A stretch of DNA of 25,027 nucleotides, taken from a virus. Under the pieces are notes generated by a model that worked only from the letters and a program-made list of their open reading frames with translations, searched no databases and was not told the origin of the DNA. Shown here one piece after another: positions 1-6,870 of the stretch (positions within the stretch are counted from its first letter, which is position 1; each line of letters opens with the position of its first letter). The position numbers and the translations under genes are program-made. Location: the IMG/VR virus record IMGVR_UViG_3300032820_000104, positions 1-25,027 of that record; one strand, written 5' to 3'.

Positions 1-293
1 ATCCAGACCCACGGTTTCTCTGTCCCCCTGAGGTCGACCAGTTCGATGAGCCCCAGCTCAACCTCGGACATGATGGTATCATACCCACCTCGGTCAGCTG
101 TGTAGAGGCGAGTCCGAAGTCCCCCAGCCAGGGTGCCATCCTCCTTGACGGTGCCCCCTGTGTGTTTGAAGAGTGCCTCCGCAAAGATCCCAATCTGTGG
201 GGTCTTCCCACTCCCCGACCGTCCATAGATACAGAATGAGGGGAACCCCCCTCGTCGCTCCTCGGCTCTGTCATTCACTCTGAGATTTCTCAT
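1..293 (-). CDS. P-loop ATPase, N-terminal part (cut by window edge)
   Basis: This gene starts at the ATG at 291-293 and runs off the left edge, so only its first 97 codons are visible. A Walker A motif, GRSGSGKT, lies at about residues 24-31 after a short basic N-terminus. The residues after it (RLYTADRGGYDTI) look like the second strand of a RecA-like or AAA core. Phage ATPases of this layout in replication or recombination operons include Sak4-type single-strand annealing proteins and NTP-binding AAA_24-type proteins, but Walker B and the C-terminus are outside the window, so the family is not settled. It overlaps the end of the upstream gene by 23 nt and sits downstream of a Cas4-like nuclease gene, which fits a recombination or replication role (inference). 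Confidence 0.75.
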   Translation of the reverse strand, partial: MRNLRVNDRAEERRGGFPSFCIYGRSGSGKTPQIGIFAEALFKHTGGTVKEDGTLAGGLRTRLYTADRGGYDTIMSEVELGLIELVDLRGTEKPWVW

Positions 294-615
294 GTGTGTC
301 TCCTTCTGTTTCCTTCCGTGTCTCCTGTTCCTTCCGTATCTCCTGCTTGAGGTCAGCAATCACCTCTGGCATACGATCCTCAACGAGGAGTTTCATCTGC
401 TCTTTTACTTCCTGTTCTGTGTTCAGTGATGCCAAGAGCACACCGACAAGATACATGCCTGTTGCCATGATGATCTGTCCGACCTCCTCCGGTGATCGGT
501 TGTGTACCCTGAGTGCGGCGATGACCTCGGCAGCACGGGCCTTGCCCACTTGTCCAATGGTGATTTCTACTTCTTCTTCTCTCTGACGCCGTGCTTCTTC
601 ACTCATACGGCTCAT
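271..615 (-). CDS. Hypothetical charged helical protein, 114 aa
   Basis: I do not recognise this protein. The start is set at the ATG at 613-615 because it overlaps the stop of the upstream gene as ATGA and has GAGGAT just upstream. A longer reading from 681 would run far into the neighbour. The sequence opens with an Arg/Glu-rich helix (MSRMSEEARRQREEE), has a more hydrophobic middle (MYLVGVLLASL) and ends in a Lys/Glu-rich helix that may be a coiled coil. No catalytic motif is visible. Its place between a nuclease operon and a P-loop ATPase suggests an accessory replication role, but this is only context. Confidence 0.65.
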   Translation of the reverse strand: MSRMSEEARRQREEEVEITIGQVGKARAAEVIAALRVHNRSPEEVGQIIMATGMYLVGVLLASLNTEQEVKEQMKLLVEDRMPEVIADLKQEIRKEQETRKETEGDTHEKSQSE

Positions 616-935
616 ACATCCTCCTCTGGGGGGATAGTGGTAAGTGATGCGTATGTCTCTATCCAGACACGGGCACCACAACTGAGGGGTTTCTCTTCAC
701 TATAACGCACGAGGCTTGGCCCATTGATCTTCACATGGTGGGCATAGCGCTTCTTCCGTCCTACCTCTTCGATTCCAATGGGGGGCTCCTCTTCCCCCAT
801 CTTATGGTTCCTGGCCAGGGTTTGTCGGTTGACATGGATACGCTTTCGGCGGGCCTTTCCAGAGGCTTCCTTGTTCGAGTTCTTGAGGTCGTGGATCAGT
901 TGGGCGAGATCTTCAATATAAAGATGGGGTTTCAT
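612..935 (-). CDS. Hypothetical basic protein, 107 aa
   Basis: Function unknown. The N-terminal half is strongly basic (KARRKRIHVNRQ), and the second half contains HHVKINGPSLVRY followed by a Pro/Cys stretch (KPLSCGARVWIE). The ATG at 933-935 overlaps the stop of the upstream nuclease gene as ATGA, and a GGAGGG site lies about 10 nt upstream. The basic patch would suit nucleic-acid binding. Coupling to the Cas4-like nuclease suggests the two are made in fixed ratio, but nothing in the sequence proves a partnership. Confidence 0.65.
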   Translation of the reverse strand: MKPHLYIEDLAQLIHDLKNSNKEASGKARRKRIHVNRQTLARNHKMGEEEPPIGIEEVGRKKRYAHHVKINGPSLVRYSEEKPLSCGARVWIETYASLTTIPPEEDV

Positions 936-2209
936 GGTTTAGTGCCCTCCTCTTGGCAGCGCTCCTCATAGGTGGGGCGACGACGGTAGATCCCACTCCC
1001 GATGGGATCCTGCCCAGTGGTGGGTGTGTGGCAGATATCATAGTAGTCACAGCGGAAGCCAATCACAGGGGAGCATTGATCGAAGTGCTGGGGGAAGACA
1101 CTATCCATGATGTATTGGGCCTTGGTTGTGCCTGGTTCAGAGGGTCCTTCCCTTGTGGTGCGGGTTCCCATGGAGGGACGGATTCCCAGGTCTGCTAGCT
1201 CCTGCTTGGCAGTCATGATAGCCGTCTCCTTGATGACCCGCTGCTGCCACCAGGTTTCTGCCAGGTCTCGGTCGATGATGATGGGAGGGGTACGAGGCAC
1301 CAGATTCATGGCGATCTCTTGTGGCATCTGTCGTGTCCACTCCTCCATGTTGAGGCCTGACTCCCACTGAGGGACACGCTTCCACTTGGCTCCTGCTGTG
1401 TATTTGTAGCGGAGTTCCCCATTGACGTGTTGATAGGCCCAGCACAGCGGGCTCTGTTGATAGCCATTCTGCCATCGTCCCTTGACCAGGGCCTGGATGT
1501 AGCAGTATTCCACCTCCTCACCTAGAGCCTGCTCTACTGCCAGGGCTGTGGTGTGGATTTGGGCGGCTCGGTTCCAGGAATCCATCCAGGCTCCGTTCAC
1601 CCAGGCTGCTGTCTTCCAGTCCGGGTAGACATACGAGCCATCATCCTTGGACTGCAGCACGACATCGGCCACCGTGGGGAGTACCATGGTTGTGTCTTCC
1701 GCTCGTGACGATAGCGGCAATCGGACGCTTCGTGAATAGGCAGCCCGCCTCTCAATCCCAATGATGTTGTAGTTCGCCTGGAGGAGCGGATAGATGTGCA
1801 ACCCCCAGGCCCAGATGAGTCCCTCAGCGAGGCACCGTGCTTCCTGCCTGAACTGCTCATGTGATTCCTCACTAATCTTTCGAGGCACCTCCCCATTCAA
1901 GACTACCTGTTCGATACGGTCGCCAGCGTTAGATGCGGCAAGGGTGAGGTAGAGCGCATCATGCTGTTCACGGAGGCGGTCGCCTGTTAACCAACTCTTA
2001 CCGGCTCGGTTTAGCAGGATATCCTCGATGGACTGGTGGATGATGCGGCCCAAGGATAGCTCAAAGGTTGAGCCTTGCTTGATGACGCCTCGTCCATCCA
2101 GGAGCGTGCGGTTGAAGCGTGCCCGTGGGCACCTGTCATAGAGTTCTGCATCTCCCCGACTGAAGTACCATTCAGTGCGCGGCAACGGTGATGTGTTTAC
2201 GTCTGTCAT
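932..2209 (-). CDS. Cas4/AddB-like PD-(D/E)XK nuclease with Fe-S cluster cysteines
   Basis: This 425-aa protein is probably a RecB-family exonuclease that resects DNA ends during phage recombination or replication. Visible motifs in order are Cys27 (LYDRCPRAR), His58 (GRIIHQSIEDIL), Glu152 (GIERR), Asp182 (VADVVL), the D-x-K core at Asp197/Lys199 (YPDWKT), and Gln217 (AAQIHTTALA), matching the RecB QhxxY helix. A C-terminal trio of cysteines at 379, 387 and 393 completes the pattern. One N-terminal and three C-terminal cysteines are the arrangement that holds a 4Fe-4S cluster in Cas4 and AddB. The start was set at the ATG at 2207-2209, behind GGGGGAA. The open frame continues 112 codons upstream, but that part overlaps the previous gene and looks non-coding. 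No cas1/cas2 or helicase partner lies beside it. Confidence 0.85.
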   Translation of the reverse strand: MTDVNTSPLPRTEWYFSRGDAELYDRCPRARFNRTLLDGRGVIKQGSTFELSLGRIIHQSIEDILLNRAGKSWLTGDRLREQHDALYLTLAASNAGDRIEQVVLNGEVPRKISEESHEQFRQEARCLAEGLIWAWGLHIYPLLQANYNIIGIERRAAYSRSVRLPLSSRAEDTTMVLPTVADVVLQSKDDGSYVYPDWKTAAWVNGAWMDSWNRAAQIHTTALAVEQALGEEVEYCYIQALVKGRWQNGYQQSPLCWAYQHVNGELRYKYTAGAKWKRVPQWESGLNMEEWTRQMPQEIAMNLVPRTPPIIIDRDLAETWWQQRVIKETAIMTAKQELADLGIRPSMGTRTTREGPSEPGTTKAQYIMDSVFPQHFDQCSPVIGFRCDYYDICHTPTTGQDPIGSGIYRRRPTYEERCQEEGTKP

Positions 2210-2876
2210 ATTCCCCCTTCTTTCCATCACAGATTCGGCATTTCTTGCAGGTGGTGCGATGACCGGCCTCTGGTGTTGCAGGGCAGGTAATCTCCTTGAT
2301 GTGGTTGTTTGGATGGGTATCCTCCTCCTGAATGATACGGAATGTGCGCCATCCCTGCTGGGCAGCACGGTGTTGCTCTGCTGCGCTATCGACTGAGGCC
2401 ATGGCATAGTGGCGAAGCCCACTGAATCGTCGCCACTGGTGGGTGTACATGGTGTAGCCCCTATAGCAGCGGGCAGTGAAGGCTTTCCATACGCTGAGTG
2501 GGACAGCGGCAGGGTCACCATAGGACCCAATACGAACAGGGTCATCGACTAGGTAGGGCCAGATGTTGGAGTAGTTCCCGGCATGGTAGGCCTTCCATAT
2601 CTGGTTCGGTCCATGAATGAGGGTGACGTAGCAGTTCTTTTTCTTAGGGTTCCCTCGTGCAAGATAGAGACGTAAGCTACACTGTGCACAGACAGCGTCG
2701 TCAGTGCCCTCAAGGGATGCCGTGGTGGGGGCACGGTCCTTGCGGAGCATCCATACCTGTGGCATGTTCCCCGTCTTTCTGTTCTCGCTCTTCATGGTGA
2801 GGATAGCCACGATGGAGTCCCCATCCCCCAGACGTGAGGGCCCATCGTAGAGGACGTAGCCAGGAGGGGCGCTCAT
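2172..2876 (-). CDS. Conserved-looking phage protein with cysteine clusters, 234 aa
   Basis: Function unknown, though the layout resembles a protein type often found in phage early regions. An N-terminal segment of alternating strands (SIVAILTM, NRKTGNMPQVWML) is followed by Cys63, Cys66 and Cys82 (VCAQC, NCYV). The C-terminal tail carries Cys198, Cys210, Cys213 and Cys216 (CKKCRIC). The spacing suggests two zinc-binding sites. The start ATG overlaps the stop of the upstream gene as ATGA, and the 3' end overlaps the nuclease gene by 38 nt. Association with the nuclease is inferred from the operon only. Confidence 0.7.
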   Translation of the reverse strand: MSAPPGYVLYDGPSRLGDGDSIVAILTMKSENRKTGNMPQVWMLRKDRAPTTASLEGTDDAVCAQCSLRLYLARGNPKKKNCYVTLIHGPNQIWKAYHAGNYSNIWPYLVDDPVRIGSYGDPAAVPLSVWKAFTARCYRGYTMYTHQWRRFSGLRHYAMASVDSAAEQHRAAQQGWRTFRIIQEEDTHPNNHIKEITCPATPEAGHRTTCKKCRICDGKKGEYDRRKHITVAAH

Positions 2877-3526
2877 TCCTCCCCCTGTGGCGCTACGAAG
2901 TCGTTATACTCCCCTGGCGGCCTCCCTGTGAAGGTCAGGGTGATACCAAGCTCCTGCTCAAAGACTTTGGTGAGAAGGAACTCCCGCTCATCGTCAGTGA
3001 TTTCCTTGTCGTCATTAATCCTGACGATGGCCCCAGCGGGGTTAGTATGGGCATATTCCAACGCTTCATAGGGAGTGAGGGCATGGATACGGAGCATCTG
3101 TCCTGTCTTAGGATTCACCCTATCTCCCCCCGTGAGGAGGGGCTTCATTTGTGGGTGTTGGTCTGGATAGCGTCCCTGGAAAGCAGGGCCACCAGCCTTG
3201 AACAGCTCGGTTCCCATCCAACCGGCGCCTCTACGGAGTTCCTGACCGCCGGGGGACTGGAGTACGCCATCATCAAATAGTTCCTCGAACTCCAGTTCAC
3301 TGGGCTCACCAACATTCTTGATGAATTCTTCGGGGAACCCTAGTGCACACATGTGGAACCCCATGGGACACATGTCTCCTTTCTCATTGAGGAGACAGGT
3401 GTGATAGGGCTCTACACCAACCGGTATGTTTCCTCCTCTGAGCCACTTGCTTCTATCGATGGTAAGGTTGTTGTAGCGAGGACCAGCATCAGTGGTGAGT
3501 TCATCCCATGGGTCTTTATTCTTCAT
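2873..3526 (-). CDS. Hypothetical protein, 217 aa
   Basis: No function recognised. Near the N-terminus is NNLTIDRSKWLRGG, followed by a short segment with three cysteines (HTCLLNEKGDMCPMGFHMCA) that could bind metal or form a structural core. The remainder is a Glu/Asp-rich helical region with an AHTNPAGAIVRIND segment. The ATG at 3524-3526 lies inside the last codons of a 52-aa upstream gene. The stop overlaps the next gene as ATGA, so it belongs to the same coupled series as the nuclease. Confidence 0.65.
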   Translation of the reverse strand: MKNKDPWDELTTDAGPRYNNLTIDRSKWLRGGNIPVGVEPYHTCLLNEKGDMCPMGFHMCALGFPEEFIKNVGEPSELEFEELFDDGVLQSPGGQELRRGAGWMGTELFKAGGPAFQGRYPDQHPQMKPLLTGGDRVNPKTGQMLRIHALTPYEALEYAHTNPAGAIVRINDDKEITDDEREFLLTKVFEQELGITLTFTGRPPGEYNDFVAPQGEE

Positions 3527-3674
3527 TTCTGAGCCACACTTTCTTTGTGATTGCGTCCATGTGCTTCTCTTGTTCGTCTTGTCTCTTCTTGACTTCTTCT
3601 ATTTCTTGTTTGAGTTTCCCTATCTCTTCCTTGAGATGCTTGGCATCACCAAAGACAACGGAGAGTCTGATCAT
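3516..3674 (-). CDS. Small coiled-coil protein, 52 aa
   Basis: This is a short gene with a clear reading frame from the ATG at 3672-3674 to TAA at 3516-3518. The product is mostly one charged helix (HLKEEIGKLKQEIEEVKK) with leucine/isoleucine heptads, so it should form a coiled coil. The start is fused to the upstream stop as TGATG, and the end overlaps the next start by 11 nt, the same coupling seen through the whole operon. That context is the main reason for calling it real. It may be a dimeric adaptor or a small regulator; function is unknown. Confidence 0.6.
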   Translation of the reverse strand: MIRLSVVFGDAKHLKEEIGKLKQEIEEVKKRQDEQEKHMDAITKKVWLRNEE

Positions 3675-3916
3675 CAGAGCACCTCAACTTTCGTTTCGGC
3701 TTCAATCTCGATGACTTTACTCCAGTCGATCTCGGTGAGGCAGTCATTAACTGACTGTCGAACAGACGCATCAAGGTAACTGGAGTCTTCATCAATGAAG
3801 TCTTGAAGGCTTCGGTTATCAAGTTGCCAGATAGTTTTGATATCGTCCAGCCATCCGTCCTCCTCATCGAGCACCCATCTGGCGAACCTGAGCAGCAGAC
3901 GTAGCTTGCGTAGCAT
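3674..3916 (-). CDS. Hypothetical protein, 80 aa
   Basis: The start is placed at the ATG at 3914-3916 because AAAGGGAGGGAACAC precedes it at ideal spacing. A GTG further up (3950-3952) would overlap the helicase gene. The product begins with a basic amphipathic helix (MLRKLRLLLRFARW) and continues with an acidic helical part (DEEDGWLDDIKTIW, DFIDEDSSYLD). The basic-then-acidic layout could be a small protein-protein or DNA-associated factor. It follows the helicase gene after a 13-nt gap, so it may be a helicase accessory (inference); no known family is recognised. Confidence 0.6.
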   Translation of the reverse strand: MLRKLRLLLRFARWVLDEEDGWLDDIKTIWQLDNRSLQDFIDEDSSYLDASVRQSVNDCLTEIDWSKVIEIEAETKVEVL

Positions 3917-3929
3917 GTGTTCCCTCCCT

Positions 3930-4940
3930 TTAATGTAGTCGTGTATAGCCACCGGGTACTTGTTTGATTGCGCCGACAGACTTGAGTCGTTTGAGCATGT
4001 TGTTTGCTGAGCTATCGCTCTTCCCTAATGTTTCCGATGCTGTCTTGAACGTGAAGGTCTCACCAGGAGCAGGGAGTTGGTGAAAGGCTGCACGATAGTC
4101 TGGTACAAGCAGGTCCAGAGAACTGGCCCGCATGTAGCCTTGTGGTTCTCCCGCATCGTTGTAGGCTCGGGTCAGGTAGAGTGGAGAAATCGGCCCCAGC
4201 ATACGAACGAAACCTCCCATGGTAAGGTCAGAAGCATCACGGTTTGGCGTAGCCTCTACCCCAAGCCGTGTGTCCACATGGTTGACGATGGCATGTTGTC
4301 CTGCGACTTCATGGAACCATGTGTGTGGGTTATCTTCGATAGGTGGAGGCCGCTCATCGATGCTCGGCTTCCGTGTGTGGTGCACGATGGTCCATGTCGA
4401 GGCTCCATCGTTGATACGACGCATCCGTTTCAGGATGCCTAGTGCGACATCTCGTTTCAGGTCTGCCTCTGGGAAGAAGACACGGAGTGGGTCTACGAAG
4501 ATGACTTCAGGCTGGAACCCATTCCATTCTGTCTTCTGAAACAGGGCATTGGCATAATCAATCCCTCGTAAGGATGTGTCCCAGTTCGGTGACCACACAT
4601 GGAAGTTTTGCGGCACTGACTTGAGACGGAGATACCGAGACAGGGTGGACACCACCCCATGGAACGCTGGTCGAGAGGATTCTGCATCGCAGTACAGCAC
4701 CCGTCGAGGACGGGATATCTTCATGCCCAGAAATGGGATACCTGCTGCAATGCACAGTGCCAGGGTCAGGCAGAGTGGGGTCTTCCCAATGCCTGAGTCC
4801 CCAGCAAGGATGTTGATTGACCGCTCTGTAAGCAAGCCGTCTATGACATAGTTAACTTCCTCTCCTAATGAGGCTTCTAGCGTCTCAAAGGTGTAAATGC
4901 CACGTTTCTGGAGTTCATTCGGGGATGACAAGGGAGTCAT
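3930..4940 (-). CDS. RepA-like hexameric helicase (AAA_25, RecA fold)
   Basis: This is a RecA-superfamily ATPase of the RepA/AAA_25 type, used as a replicative 5'-3' helicase by plasmids such as RSF1010 and by many phages. Walker A is GDSGIGKT at residues 47-54. A second strand ends in VLYCDAES with the likely catalytic Glu87. Walker B is VIFVD at 146-150, followed by a sensor-like segment with HHTRK at 187-191. The C-terminal part (FKTASETLGKSDSSANNML) looks like a winged helix. At 336 aa the length is normal for the family. The start has GAGGAG directly upstream. It is probably the phage's main replication ATPase, since no DnaB, primase or polymerase gene lies in this window. Confidence 0.85.
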   Translation of the reverse strand: MTPLSSPNELQKRGIYTFETLEASLGEEVNYVIDGLLTERSINILAGDSGIGKTPLCLTLALCIAAGIPFLGMKISRPRRVLYCDAESSRPAFHGVVSTLSRYLRLKSVPQNFHVWSPNWDTSLRGIDYANALFQKTEWNGFQPEVIFVDPLRVFFPEADLKRDVALGILKRMRRINDGASTWTIVHHTRKPSIDERPPPIEDNPHTWFHEVAGQHAIVNHVDTRLGVEATPNRDASDLTMGGFVRMLGPISPLYLTRAYNDAGEPQGYMRASSLDLLVPDYRAAFHQLPAPGETFTFKTASETLGKSDSSANNMLKRLKSVGAIKQVPGGYTRLH

Positions 4941-4967
4941 TATACTCCTCGATATCCTCCTCTCCTC

Positions 4968-5138
4968 CTAGTGCACGATGAGCGTGCCCTCTTCTTCATC
5001 TGTCATGAGCTTGGCTATGGCAAGACGAGCAGGAAGGACACGACGCTTGAAGCAGAGACTACAACAGGCCCCAGTTGTGAGTGGGTCAGCAGTGAGCACT
5101 CTACCAACAATCTCCTGGTCACAGAGATTACACATCAT
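4968..5138 (-). CDS. Small zinc-ribbon protein, 56 aa
   Basis: The product starts MMCNLCDQEI and carries CxxC at residues 3-6 and CCxxC at residues 25-29, a treble-clef or zinc-ribbon pattern typical of tiny phage DNA- or protein-binding factors. The rest is a helix (LPARLAIAKLM) and an acidic tail. I chose the start at 5136-5138 because the zinc knuckle begins there and AAAGGACGG lies upstream; the open frame reaches back to 5231, but that part looks non-coding. It is the first gene after the ACTCTAG repeat array and lies just ahead of the helicase gene. Confidence 0.6.
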   Translation of the reverse strand: MMCNLCDQEIVGRVLTADPLTTGACCSLCFKRRVLPARLAIAKLMTDEEEGTLIVH

Positions 5139-5224
5139 CCTTCGCCGTCCTTTCGCTACAAGGCACCCCACCCCCCTGAGTGGGGAGCAGGAGAGCCTCG
5201 TAAGTGATTGAAAACAAAGAACGA

Positions 5225-5387
5225 AACCCACTCTAACGGGGTGCTGTAGTGACTAGAGTGCCCTAGAGTAATACTCTAGTCACTCTAGACTACTCTACCC
5301 CCCACTAGAGTGGGTTAAGTCCAGTAGATAGAGAGAGATAGGAGAGGAGAGAGTAGTATACTCTCCCCCCCTTGGGAATCACTCTAG
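5225..5387. repeat. ACTCTAG inverted-repeat array (possible origin or operator)
   Basis: This region is non-coding except at its right end. It holds the heptamer ACTCTAG or its complement at 5253-5259, 5263-5269, 5273-5279, 5282-5288, 5305-5311 and 5381-5387, plus ACTCTA at 5230-5235 and 5292-5297. TGACTAGAGT (5250-5259) and ACTCTAGTCA (5273-5282) form a perfect 10-bp inverted repeat with a 13-nt loop. AACCCACTCTA (5225-5235) is matched by TAGAGTGGGTT (5307-5317), and GAGAGTA/TACTCTC (5349-5365) makes another hairpin. Dense iterons beside a RepA-type helicase gene fit a replication origin or a cooperative operator. The assignment is inference. Confidence 0.6.
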
Positions 5388-6142
5388 CTTGCCGTTAACA
5401 ACCCGGTATGGTCCCCCGTTGCTAGATGGAACTGTCGGCCAACGTCGATGGTGCTGGAGAACTGAGCCGCTGGCTTCAGCACCTTGATGGCACGAGTGCA
5501 GGCATTGTGCAGCCCGTACATCGAGCGAGGTTGACAGTCAGGCTGATCATCCTGTGTATCGAAGTAGTATCGACACACATCATCGAACAGGTGGAGTGGC
5601 ATCGCTCCCTTCTGGAACAGGTTGAAGATGCGGAGCTTGGCTGTCTGGTCACTAAGCCAGTTGTTCTTCATCATCTCGATGTCGAGGAAGAGTTGCTTGC
5701 TCTGGTCAAGGAACTTGTTGAGTGCTCTGCTCACAATCTCTGGCAGGTTCAGTAGTGTGGTGTGCTTCCTGCTCAGCACATGCTCTGTTCCAGACAGCAT
5801 GAGATTGTCACAGACGAAGACCCGAGCACCAGCTACGCCACGGATTGCAAAGGACTGGTTCGTAGATGACCTGAACCCGAAGCAGGGACCCGTGCCCTCT
5901 CCTGCTTCTGGGCCATGCAGCTGCATGGTGCCAAAGACCCGTGCTCCCTTCTGTGAAATCCCCAACTCCCTCCGTACGACCCTTATCCCTCGGTCAGACA
6001 CCTGATTCTCTATCTCATCGATGAGACGCCAGTGTGGGACAGGCAGGTGCCTCGTGCCCATGGGCTCTGGTGTTGGTAGGTGCCTTAGCTGATCAAGTGT
6101 GACTCTGTGTGACCCTGGTGTGTGCATGAATAACATACTCAT
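5384..6142 (-). CDS. DUF932-like phage/plasmid protein
   Basis: This 252-aa protein resembles the DUF932 (phage/plasmid TIGR03299) family. The central GFRSSTNQSFAIRGVAGARV followed by FVCDNLMLSG matches the family pattern in which a serine/asparagine-rich strand leads into a 'V(C/F).N' core. The C-terminal half is helical (ALNKFLDQSKQLFLDIEMMK) and ends with LHNACTRAIKVLKPAAQFSS. The start has an excellent GAGGAGGAAG site about 6 nt upstream. The biochemical role of DUF932 is not firmly known; such genes cluster with replication and recombination functions in phages and plasmids. Its 3' end borders the ACTCTAG array. Confidence 0.7.
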   Translation of the reverse strand: MSMLFMHTPGSHRVTLDQLRHLPTPEPMGTRHLPVPHWRLIDEIENQVSDRGIRVVRRELGISQKGARVFGTMQLHGPEAGEGTGPCFGFRSSTNQSFAIRGVAGARVFVCDNLMLSGTEHVLSRKHTTLLNLPEIVSRALNKFLDQSKQLFLDIEMMKNNWLSDQTAKLRIFNLFQKGAMPLHLFDDVCRYYFDTQDDQPDCQPRSMYGLHNACTRAIKVLKPAAQFSSTIDVGRQFHLATGDHTGLLTAS

Positions 6143-6157
6143 GGTGTGCTTCCTCCT

Positions 6158-6238
6158 CTATGATGCTCTGATTAGTGAGATGTATACGTAGATAAGGCCA
6201 ATGAGAATGACGACAGAAGAGAACTCACCAAAGGTCAT
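6158..6238 (-). CDS. Candidate 26-aa membrane microprotein
   Basis: The ATG at 6236-6238 overlaps the stop of the 145-aa gene as ATGA and opens a 26-codon frame. The frame encodes MTFGEFSSVVILIGLIYVYI and six more residues, nearly all one hydrophobic transmembrane helix with a short charged end. No strong ribosome site is visible, so translation would depend on coupling to the upstream gene. Such tiny membrane peptides occur in phage early regions. The call rests only on the overlap and the hydrophobic pattern. Confidence 0.4.
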   Translation of the reverse strand: MTFGEFSSVVILIGLIYVYISLIRAS

Positions 6239-6672
6239 ATGATGGGATCATCTGCTGTCTGTGGCGCACTGCTGCTCAGTGCCCTGTCTTCCTCCCTATT
6301 AAATGTGGATGATGGTGCTGTTCTGATACCGTCCTTGTCGTACTTCCACTCAGCCTCACGGCCCCACACCCCCTTCTGCTTGTTCTTGGTCCGCTTGAAG
6401 CGCACACTTGTTGCAGCCCACAGTGCACGATTGCCAGATGGTAGTTCCATGCTGCGTATGCCCAGCCCTCTCTTCCTGAGCATCCTGCCAAGCTGTGCGT
6501 AGGGCCTGGACTTGGGATGGAACTCCCCCCCTGTCTCCACAGCCTGCCCTGATTTCTCTGTCCTGACGACTGCTCGCACGAGCAGGTTGAAGGGAGTAAG
6601 TTCTCCCCTTGGTCGGTCGATGACCTTGTACTTTCGTGAGATGACATCGAAATCCACTCGCTTGCTTCCCAT
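6235..6672 (-). CDS. Hypothetical basic protein behind a structured leader, 145 aa
   Basis: Function unknown. The protein is rich in Arg and Lys (KRVDFDVISRKYKVIDRPRG, RMLRKRGLGIRS, RFKRTKNKQK) and has an acidic, serine-rich tail, so it could bind DNA or RNA. The start at 6670-6672 is secured by AAGGAGGAATAAGC just upstream. That ribosome site lies only a short distance after the 32-bp helix of the structured RNA at 6705-6855, so expression is likely tied to that leader. A basic protein encoded directly behind a structured leader could be the ligand of that RNA (speculative). Confidence 0.65.
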   Translation of the reverse strand: MGSKRVDFDVISRKYKVIDRPRGELTPFNLLVRAVVRTEKSGQAVETGGEFHPKSRPYAQLGRMLRKRGLGIRSMELPSGNRALWAATSVRFKRTKNKQKGVWGREAEWKYDKDGIRTAPSSTFNREEDRALSSSAPQTADDPII

Positions 6673-6704
6673 GCTTATTCCTCCTTCTGTGTGTGTGTAT
6701 TGGT

Positions 6705-6855
6705 GGTGCCCTGGTCAACGGAGGGAGCACATGAGCGCGGCGCTCGTGTGGCCCGAAGGTCAACTACCCAGCCACGGGAGGGGAGGCTGAGGAGCAGCCT
6801 GGCCCTGGAGGGAAGACAGGGCTGCTCATGTGCTCGCCCCGTCAACCAGAGCACC
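6705..6855 (-). ncRNA. Structured RNA or 5' leader with a 32-bp closing helix
   Basis: This non-coding stretch folds on the minus strand. Bases 6824-6855 pair with 6705-6736 over 32 positions: 27 Watson-Crick pairs, four G-U wobbles and a single C-C mismatch. On the plus strand the wobbles become A-C mismatches, so the fold favours the leftward transcript. Inside the closing helix are three further hairpins: 6802-6807 with 6817-6822, 6784-6789 with 6795-6800, and 6748-6752 with 6771-6775. An extended -10 promoter places the start near 6855, the first base of the helix. No U-tract follows, so it may be the leader of the 145-aa gene. It is not a tRNA and matches no riboswitch I recognise. Confidence 0.6.
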
Positions 6856-6861
6856 GTGGCT

Positions 6862-6870
6862 ATTATGCCA
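6862..6870 (-). promoter_or_regulatory. Extended -10 promoter of the structured RNA
   Basis: On the minus strand the sequence reads TGGCATAAT, a TGn extension plus a -10 box with five of six consensus bases. Counting 7 nt downstream gives a start at about 6855, exactly the first G of the 32-bp helix. A weak -35 (TTAAGT) lies 18 nt upstream. It sits in the last codons of the Rmf-like gene. Confidence 0.5.

Noticed and set aside
2210-2545. N-terminal extension of the Cas4-like nuclease frame
   Set aside because: It overlaps the 234-aa gene almost fully, reads as low-complexity non-coding sequence, and the ATG at 2207-2209 has a ribosome site directly before the first conserved cysteine region.
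5225-5387. CRISPR array
   Set aside because: The repeats are 7 bp, in both orientations and at irregular spacing, with no unique spacers of regular length.
6705-6855. tRNA gene
   Set aside because: The closing helix is far longer than an acceptor stem, and there is no T-loop GTTCRA or CCA-type end.
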